Shown here: piece by piece, positions 57,490-64,000 of the stretch | How the letters are laid out: each line of letters begins with the position of its first letter | Numbering within the stretch: position 1 is the stretch's first letter | NCBI RefSeq assembly: GCF_000247695.1 | Contig: NW_004624855.1 | Span: 1,798,355 to 1,862,354 of the forward strand | Direction of reading: 5' to 3' | Length of the DNA: 64,000 nucleotides | From: Heterocephalus glaber | Lineage: Eukaryota; Chordata; Mammalia; Rodentia; Bathyergidae | Notes under the pieces: generated by a model | The model's input: the letters and a program-made list of their open reading frames with translations, nothing else | Database searches by the model: none | Told to the model about the DNA's origin: nothing | Program-made: the position numbers and the translations under genes

Positions 57490-57710
57490 CAGGAATCAGA
57501 CTTCCTGGTTAAAATCCCAGTGCTGGTTGTTATGGGTATGTGACATATGATGTTGGGCAAGTCAGTGAAACCTCTGTGAGCCCCTGCTTCCTCATTGGTC
57601 AAATGGGATAAAGATAGTTCCAACTTCACTGAGCAGTTTTGATGGTTAAATGTATTAAACATAATAAGATTAAAATATTTATTAAAATGAATGCTCAATC
57701 AGTATTGTCT
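57490..57710 (+). repeat. MIR SINE, near full length
   Basis: 'aatcagacttcctggttaaa', 'gatgttgggcaagtcagtga', 'gcccctgcttcctcattggt', 'caaatgggataaagatagtt', 'gatggttaaatgtattaaac'. A long, well-ordered MIR match. Confidence 0.92.
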
Positions 57711-58497
57711 ACTTTATTGTTTGTGCCAGACACTTTGCAGGAGACATAAATATGGATAAGATAAAGTCTTCCCCTCTAAAGCTTGAGTCCTCTTATGATA
57801 GAGTCAAGAAGACATTTCAGTTAAGTCACTTTGCAATAAGTAAAATTTGGGTTGTTTATTATTTTCATCCTGTGTCATTTAAGTAGAATTTAATGTTTAT
57901 GTTTTATAATCATGTCTTTATGGATGGATGCATTTTTATGAAAATTAAGAAATAAATCATCTCCATGCCCTGTCTTACAGAATCCTAATACTTAACAGAG
58001 ACCTTAGCAATCATTTGGTTTCACATGCCACCCAATATAAGGATGTGCACACAGCACCCAGCCTCATTAGGGATGAGTCAATCATTAGTTTGTGCTCTTG
58101 GGCTGCAGAAATTACTAAGGAGTTTTTCCTTTTCATGAAAAAATGACCTTTCTCCCTTCAGTACCAACTTCTCTTAGTTCTGCCTTCTATGTTGCAAAAA
58201 GAGTGTGTAGTAGTCCTAGATGTCATCTTGCACTGTACTTCACCTACTGGATTTCCAAACCACTGGCTCAACAAGATTCCCTCCACCTAATAAGCCCATC
58301 TCAAGATTTGGTATCCAGACATAGGACAAGCACCCAGCTGCCTTATGAGGAGAGCAGAAGGTAGCAGAGCCAGGTCCTCTCCATACCTGGAGGTTCTGAT
58401 CAGCACTATAAAACAGCTTGAGTTTATCATCATCTGATTGCACTTAAGCCATGGCACTTCCCTCATATTCTTATACACTTTACTATTTTAATTTAAC
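57711..58497. other. Intronic stretch with nothing recognised
   Basis: No gene or named repeat. Confidence 0.5.
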
Positions 58498-58663
58498 AGA
58501 AACTTTTACTTTTTTAATTAATTTTATTGGTACATTTTAGGTATACAATATAATGACATTCATCATTGGAAATTTGCACCTTTCCATAATCCATCTTGGT
58601 TCTTATTTTTACCCCATTCCCCTGCCCTCCCTTCAACCCTTCCACCAGAAACTTGTACTTTTT
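58498..58663 (-). mobile_element. 5'-truncated L1 3' end with 17-bp target duplication, antisense
   Basis: Body 58515-58646 starts 'tttattggtacattttaggt' and contains 'tcatcattggaaatttgcac' and 'taccccattcccctgccctc'. It is the reverse of the L1 3' end also seen at 3671 and 18674. Flanks agaaacttttacttttt (58498-58514) and agaaacttgtacttttt (58647-58663) differ by one base. Confidence 0.93.
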
Positions 58664-58924
58664 CCTCTTATCATTGTCATGTTAATCTCCATTTTAACTT
58701 GTCACTTTAGGCCATGATCTTGGTCATGTCCTACAAGATTACTCTGCCCAGATTGTGCCATCTATCTGACAAATAAGTTGTTACATTGTTGGCAAAGTTG
58801 TAGAATAAGACAAGATTAAGGAAAAAGCAATTCTCAGCATTAACATTACATTTATTTAGATCTTAAAGCACTTTCATATATATAAAAATATTTAATTCAG
58901 TATTCAGCAATCTAGTTGTATGAC

Positions 58925-59160
58925 AGCTAATATATATTGATTATTTACTACATGTCAGGTCTTATATTAAGTTTATCTTAGTCACTTCTCAAAACAAGTA
59001 TAAGAATAAGGTAATATTTTGATCCCATCTTTAAAGAGACAAAAACACAAGGTTAAATAATTAAGTAATTTGACCACACAAAGTTGCATAAGCAAATGAT
59101 AAGGCTGAGATTTGAGCTTCTTTATGGTTAGCTCAATGAGTCTGGCACTGTCTTTAACCT
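58925..59160 (-). repeat. MIR SINE, near full length
   Basis: 'gattatttactacatgtcag', 'cccatctttaaagagacaaa', 'ggttaaataattaagtaatt', 'tgaccacacaaagttgcata', 'gaggctgagatttgag'-like text near 59100. A reversed MIR in the correct order. Confidence 0.88.
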
Positions 59161-59164
59161 TTTT

Positions 59165-59400
59165 AACCCTCAAGGACACTGGACCTCAGAACGCTTTAAA
59201 TGACTTGGCCAGCATCAGGTGGTGTTAAGTGTTAGAGCTGAGATTTGAACTCAAGAAGTCTGATTCCCAAGCTGGTTCTTCAATGTCTTATTATGTGCCC
59301 ATGTCTTTACTTGTCAGGCTTGCAAGGCACAGAGAGACTGAAATATTTACCCAAAGCACAAGCCCAGTAAGTTGTTTGTCTAAGACTCAAACTCATACCA
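59165..59400 (-). repeat. One or two further MIR-like fragments
   Basis: 'taaatgacttggccagcatc', 'gagctgagatttgaactcaa' (59160-59280) and then 'gcacagagagactgaaatat', 'gactcaaactcat' (59320-59400). Two reversed MIR cores in a row. Confidence 0.6.
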
Positions 59401-60500
59401 CATATCAGAATCCCTCTTCCTTAAGACTAATAGGAACAATTCAACCAGTTTTTATAGAGCCAGCTTAAAACATACCCCCTCACATACATCCTCTCACAGA
59501 ACTATCTGGAAAACACCTTGGGGAAATAAATGTCTAAAATCCCTTGAGCACTCCCTGCAAGCACACCCACCTTGAGCACATCCACCCAATGGTGCATGTA
59601 AAGTTTTCTGAGGACCACATCACTTTAGAATATCCAAGAGTGTTCAGCTCTCAATAATGAGGTGTAAACACATGCAGTGTTTTCTGTCGGAAGGAAAGAG
59701 ATCCACACAGATTAACAGAGAAGCAGACCACAGCCTGGGGACTCAGGCAGGGAAATGGGACACAAATGTAGCTGTCTACAACCTAGGTAATAGCTCAAGT
59801 TCTTCACAACCATAATTTCTCTCCAGTCTTTTTTCAGTCAATTCCTCTTTTCTTCTCCAACTCGAATAGAGGAGGCGAATGTCTATGTCATTGTTTTGTA
59901 AGTACTGGCCCACAGTTTTCTTGCTGGTACATTAAGCTGGAATTTTCTATTAGTTACATTTCTTTGGGACTTGATGCCCCTGCAGTAACAGATGGGCAAG
60001 CAGAGCCCAAGAGTAATGGAGAGAATTGGATGCCCAGCTTAGTAACTGGAAGCAGTATGGCAGGAACCATTGGAGGTCAAATGAATCCAGAACTTGGTGT
60101 TCTCATAATCAGTATCAAGCAAAGAATGGGTGGAAATTCTGCAGAGCTGAAGGGAAGCCTTCATGTTTTGGGGTGGCTTGATTTTTAAAACCCCTCCTTC
60201 CCTTGAAAATACTGTCATTCTTTAGCTAATAAGCCAAGTTTGGCATTTCAAGAAGGAAATATTCCAGGAATGTCATAATAATCACAGTTTAGGAATCCCT
60301 GTGTCAGTAATTCAGGGATTTGATCCTTAGAAGGTTAAATGCGTGTTCCAAATATAATAAACCAAATTATTACTGTATAGCTCATTTTGAAATATAGAAG
60401 TTTGCATTTTTCTACTTTAGTGCCCTGATATTTTTTTCAGTATGAATATTGTCACTTTACTGACAAGGACATTAGAATATGAAAGCATAAATAACAGAAA
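59401..60500. other. Intronic stretch with nothing recognised
   Basis: No gene or named repeat. Confidence 0.5.
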
Positions 60501-60506
60501 TTCTTT

Positions 60507-60546
60507 TAAGAAAAGGAAGGAAGGAAGGGAGGGAGGGAAGGGAGGA
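60507..60546. repeat. (GGAA/GGGA)n purine tract
   Basis: aaggaaggaaggaagggagg and onward. Polypurine simple repeat. Confidence 0.95.
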
Positions 60547-60959
60547 AGCAAAAATGGAGTGAGGGGTGTCATGCAGGTAGTAACATGTGTCAGAAAGGAA
60601 TATTCCGAACAGATTTTTATTTTTGAGATTCATTTTTAATAGCATTGTGAGAATTTTGAAAACTCTGAGGGCCTTTTCTCTAATTTTTCTCTCCCACTAC
60701 CCTCTTCCTTGAAGTATGTCTTTACAATAAATGTTATGAGCCCATGTTAACTAATGACCTCTTCATCTCCAGGAGTCTGTATCTGTTTCCATCTATCATA
60801 ATTTTGCTTCCCCATTCCAGGTAGATACCATTCCATGTAGCACCATTCCATGCTTCCACTTTCCTGTTGAAATGTTTTGGGTGTTTTTTGTTTGTTTCCT
60901 TTTTAAAGACACCATGATATCCTATTTCTCAGGGATTAACTGTCAAATACTCCTTTTTA

Positions 60960-61330
60960 GTTCCTATCCTTTTACTTCTCTGTAACTAACCCCAGAAGCA
61001 CCTGTTACCTAGGAAAAAATTCTCAGTCCTCACGCTACAAAGACCTCTGTGATCTGGCCTCTACCCTAGTCACTAGCACCCCCACTCTTGTTGACAAGGT
61101 TTCAGCACCACTAGCAGTCCACATCATTCACTAAGTGGGCCACTCAAGTCATCTTTTTAGGGCCTTAACTCTCCTCCAGGAGGATCTCCCCATGGTTTGC
61201 ATGATTACCTCCTCCTTCATTTCACTCTCAACTCATGTTTCCTCCTGAGAGAGGCTTTCTCTAACCTCCCTTTACCCTCAGCTATAGCACCTCTCTCCCA
61301 TGATCCAGTCCTATCTACTTCCTAACATTG
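60960..61330 (+). repeat. L2 LINE 3' region
   Basis: 'acaaagacctctgtgatctg', 'gcctctaccctagtcactag', 'gggccttaactctcctccag', 'ctttctctaacctccc' and 'gtcctatctacttcctaaca' follow the L2 3' region. Confidence 0.82.
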
Positions 61331-61889
61331 ATCACTACCTCAAATTATATTGCTTTTTTAATTGCCTTAGTTTTGTTTTGTTTTGTTTTTTGCCTCCTCC
61401 TACCCTTGTTTTGGGAGCAGAAGCTTCATCTGTTTTACTCATATAGGTTTCTGGAGAATTTGGGAAATATCTGTCTAAGAAGGAAGAAGATGCAAAGGAA
61501 GGAAGGCAGGGGGGTGATAGGAAGACATAGAGGGAAGGAGGGGAGCAGGAAATCTCATTCATGAAATGAACATTTCCTGTGAACATCCCAATCCAGGCAC
61601 CATGTTAGATTCTGGGTATGCCAAGAAGAAAGAGCACTGTGCCTTCCGCAGCAAATTTCAAGGAGAGCTTCCACCGGATGAATGGAAAGAAGACATAATC
61701 CTCACCTCATAAGTAACTTATTCATGCATATACACATACATATATGCATATATATCCATACGAGTTATCAAAACTTAGCATCATTCAACTAATTCCTCTT
61801 TGAGTTTACTCAAAAGTTTAAAGCAGATTCTCTTTTGCCTAAGTGACCATCTGAACCAGAGTAGAGTGATTTGCAAATGGTGAAACCTT

Positions 61890-62060
61890 AGAATATAATC
61901 TAAAATCCTTTCCTGCCCCTCTAGACCTTTTCTCATCTCATCTTTCCAAACTCAACTCACTACCTTCCCAACACATGCCCTTGTTCTGAAAGCTTCCTTG
62001 GCCATCCTGCAAGTCTCTATCTTTCTTGTCTAGGCAAGATCACACACAGATGACTGAAGA
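61890..62060 (+). repeat. Possible L2 fragment
   Basis: 'aaaatcctttcctgcccctc', 'tctcatctttccaaactcaa' and 'cttccttggccatcctgcaa' echo the L2 3' region. Weak. Confidence 0.4.
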
Positions 62061-62149
62061 TAGAGTAGATGATAGCACACACTACCATGAAGTCAGGCCA
62101 CTTTGGCAGTGTGCCATTTTCTTCCCTCAGGAATTAATGTAAATGGACA

Positions 62150-62290
62150 AACCTACTTCATGCCTCATCGCCTCAGTTTCTCCTTCGGTAGAAATGGTGG
62201 AATATCACTTACCTGAGAATTGCTCTGGGAATTAAATGGTGTCCATGTGCAGCCCTTAGCACTTGCTGTGCAGTGGACAGGGCTGTCACC
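62150..62290 (+). repeat. MIR SINE, 3' part
   Basis: 'tcgcctcagtttctccttcg', 'gtagaaatggtggaatatca', 'ggaattaaatggtgtccatg' and 'cccttagcacttgctgtgca' follow MIR. Confidence 0.8.
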
Positions 62291-62769
62291 TATTCCATCA
62301 TTGCCCCTCCACCAAAGTGCCCTTCATCCTCCCTCATTACACTGTGCCCCCCAACCTCCTGAAATGGCCTGCCTCCCTTCTGGACTCTTATTCAGACACT
62401 GATGTTTTTGTTTCAAATATGACCTCTCTTTAATTAAATTGAAAGCTTCTTGAAGCCAAAATGGGTCGGTCATACTAGCACAAAGTGAGTTCATGAGAAA
62501 TCCTTGATTGATTAATAATTGATATTATAGTGTTGAAGGATTTGAATGTGCAATGGATGCTACTCTGGTGCTTTAAATTCATTTTAAATATGTCTGTAAT
62601 ATTATATAAATTCTAGACTTCCACATTTAATCAGTCTTAATCATAATGAGCAGCATTTATGAAAGGGCAATTAACAGATTCCCAAAAGAACTAGAAATCA
62701 TAAATAGCTAATGGCGTCCCTAAGGTTTTGCTTTTTGCTCTAATAAATTAAGTAATTTAATAGTAGAGG

Positions 62770-62910
62770 TAGTGAGAACCAAAAGAGCATGCGTTTCAAA
62801 GGCAGAGGACGAAGTCTTGATTCTCACCCACCTAACATGACCCTGAACCAATGACTCATCCCTTCAGTGCCTATTTAATTCATCTTTAATCTAAAAAGGC
62901 TTGTGAACCT
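62770..62910 (+). repeat. MIR SINE, 5' part
   Basis: 'aggacgaagtcttgattctc', 'catgaccctgaaccaatgac', 'tcatcccttcagtgcctatt', 'ttcatctttaatctaaaaag'. A degraded MIR. Confidence 0.65.
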
Positions 62911-62989
62911 AGTGATTGTCAAAGTGATTGTATCTGTCTTCTGTGACACTGAGTTTCAGTTCAACAAAAATAAGATCTCTTTATAATTT

Positions 62990-63068
62990 TTTTTTGTACC
63001 AGGGATCGAACTCGGGACCTTGCACTTGTGAGGCAGGCACCAGAACCACTGAGCTAAATCCCCAGCCC
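62990..63068 (-). repeat. ID-type SINE
   Basis: T run, 'gtaccagggatcgaactcgg' and 'accactgagctaaatcccca'. Flanking 'aattttttt' on both sides suggests a T-rich target duplication that cannot be separated from the tail. Confidence 0.93.
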
Positions 63069-63243
63069 AAAATTTTTTTAAAAATAGTTTATCTGCTTTT
63101 ATTAATTGGGTTTCTGAGTAATATTTTGTTTGCTTAAAAGTAAACATTTCTTCTAGATAATCTTTAAAGTACATTCTACTGCTCACTTTCCATAAAACCA
63201 TAATCTAAAACCTATAGAATATTACATTTTAAGATATGTAAGC

Positions 63244-63640
63244 TGTCTTAGTTACTTTTCTCTTTGCTGAGACAAAATACCCAACACGCAAAGTTAAAGG
63301 AGAAAGAGTTTATTTAGCTCACAGTTTGTAGAGGTTTCAGTTCATAATTGGCTGGCGCCAAGGCAGAATGGCACGTGGCAGAGAAGCGTCACAGAGGAGA
63401 AGCAGTTAAATGCGCCCTTGTGGTAGAAAAAGTAGCAGAGGAACCTCTTTCTGCCCCTTTTATCTTATCCAGACTACTAGGATTAGGGTGGTGCCAAACC
63501 AATCAATGTAATAGTTTAGTAATCATACGCCTTTAATTCCAGCATCAGACACTCTAGATTCAGTCACTTTTTAAAAAGCCATCTATGACCACATGAGGCT
63601 TTGGGGGGACAAAGCCATAATATAAACCCAAGCCATAACA
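63244..63640 (-). mobile_element. Solo MaLR-type LTR, antisense
   Basis: Starts tgtcttagttacttttctct, contains 'gagtttatttagctcacagt', 'gcagaggaacctctttctgc', 'gaggctttggggggacaaag', ends 'agccataaca'. It reads TG...CA in reverse. Flanks taagc (63239-63243) and taatc (63641-63645) match at four of five bases. No internal region. Confidence 0.82.
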
Positions 63641-63912
63641 TAATCTTACAAGTTTGTAATCAGTGCTCTCTTTAACCAGATTTTCTCATACAATAAAGTT
63701 TTGTGAAATTTCAATACAAAGCAATATCTAGTCACCTTATTAAGTTGGAATTAGTTTTCCAAGTTTCCAGTTCAGGGTAAAATATTTTGTTTTTCTCAGG
63801 ATACCTCTCTCCTTGAATTTTCTTCACCTTCTCAATTAAATCTGTCAAACATTTAAAGTATTGATTTCTAATTAATTAATTACAAATAGGAACACCTCTC
63901 ACACACTGCATC

Positions 63913-64000
63913 TGTCTGAGTCTATTAATGCTGCTATAACAAAATCCCTGACACTAGGTAATTTATAGCCAATATAACAGTATTTCTCATGATTCCAGAA
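63913..64000 (-). mobile_element. MaLR-type LTR running off the window
   Basis: 'tgtctgagtctattaatgct', 'gctataacaaaatccctgac' and 'taatttatagccaatataac' give the reversed end of an MLT1/MST-type LTR. Its other end lies outside the window. Confidence 0.8.

Larger units (their letters stand above)
6404..64000 (+). other. PRKN: PRKN intron 9, 5' portion
   Basis: Inferred from the exon 9 donor at 6404 and from failing to find exon 10 (which begins with the remaining IBR cysteines) anywhere downstream on the + strand. The intron is longer than 57.5 kb, as expected for this gene. All features after 6404 are intronic. Confidence 0.92.

Noticed and set aside
1..64000. CRISPR arrays, operons, prophage or bacterial genes
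   Set aside because: Splice-bounded exon, SINEs, LINEs and LTRs show a mammalian nuclear intron. No regularly spaced repeats were found.

Overview
The window is mammalian nuclear DNA, almost all intron. Coding density is close to nil, interspersed repeats are dense, and ancient mammal-wide repeats (MIR, L2, L3/CR1, MaLR LTRs, hAT MITEs) sit beside younger rodent-type elements. The young SINEs are a tRNA-derived ID-type family with an internal 'tagctcagtgg' A box, a B1-like 7SL monomer, and B4-like B1+ID chimeras. This points to a rodent outside the mouse/rat group. A castorimorph such as beaver is only a guess.

The one gene feature I can support is a single exon on the + strand at 6254-6403. 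It has 150 bases and 50 codons, is phase 0 at both ends, and is flanked by AG and GTGAGT. Its translation matches human parkin residues 312-361, so it is exon 9 of PRKN, covering the start of the IBR zinc-binding domain. Everything upstream (1-6253) is the 3' end of PRKN intron 8 and everything downstream (6404-64000) is the 5' part of intron 9. PRKN is known for enormous introns inside a common fragile site, which fits one exon in 64 kb.

Layout. 1-6253: intron 8 with B1 and B4-like SINEs and an L2 split by a twin-primed L1 and an ID SINE. 6254-6403: the exon. 6404-19 kb: a retrocopied 5' half of tRNA-Met, a MaLR-like LTR, ID and B1 SINEs, a hAT MITE and L1 pieces. 19-32 kb: a 686-bp segment between 23-bp direct repeats, CA-rich microsatellites, B4-like SINEs and MIR. 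31.5-39.1 kb: three LTRs, two antisense and one sense to PRKN, plus a tiny truncated ID. 41-56 kb: two copies of a mariner-type element with long inverted repeats, ID, B1, L3/CR1, MIR, an LTR and a second hAT MITE. 56-64 kb: MIR, L2, an L1 3' end, ID, one complete LTR, and an LTR that runs off the window edge.

I found no second gene, no intact transposase, reverse transcriptase or viral reading frame, no CRISPR, and nothing that looks like a new functional system. The most interesting items are a four-residue substitution cluster in the parkin IBR, the tRNA-Met half retrocopy with a perfect 15-bp target duplication, the long-inverted-repeat mariner pair, the nested L2/L1/SINE structure, and the 23-bp direct repeats flanking an unidentified insert.
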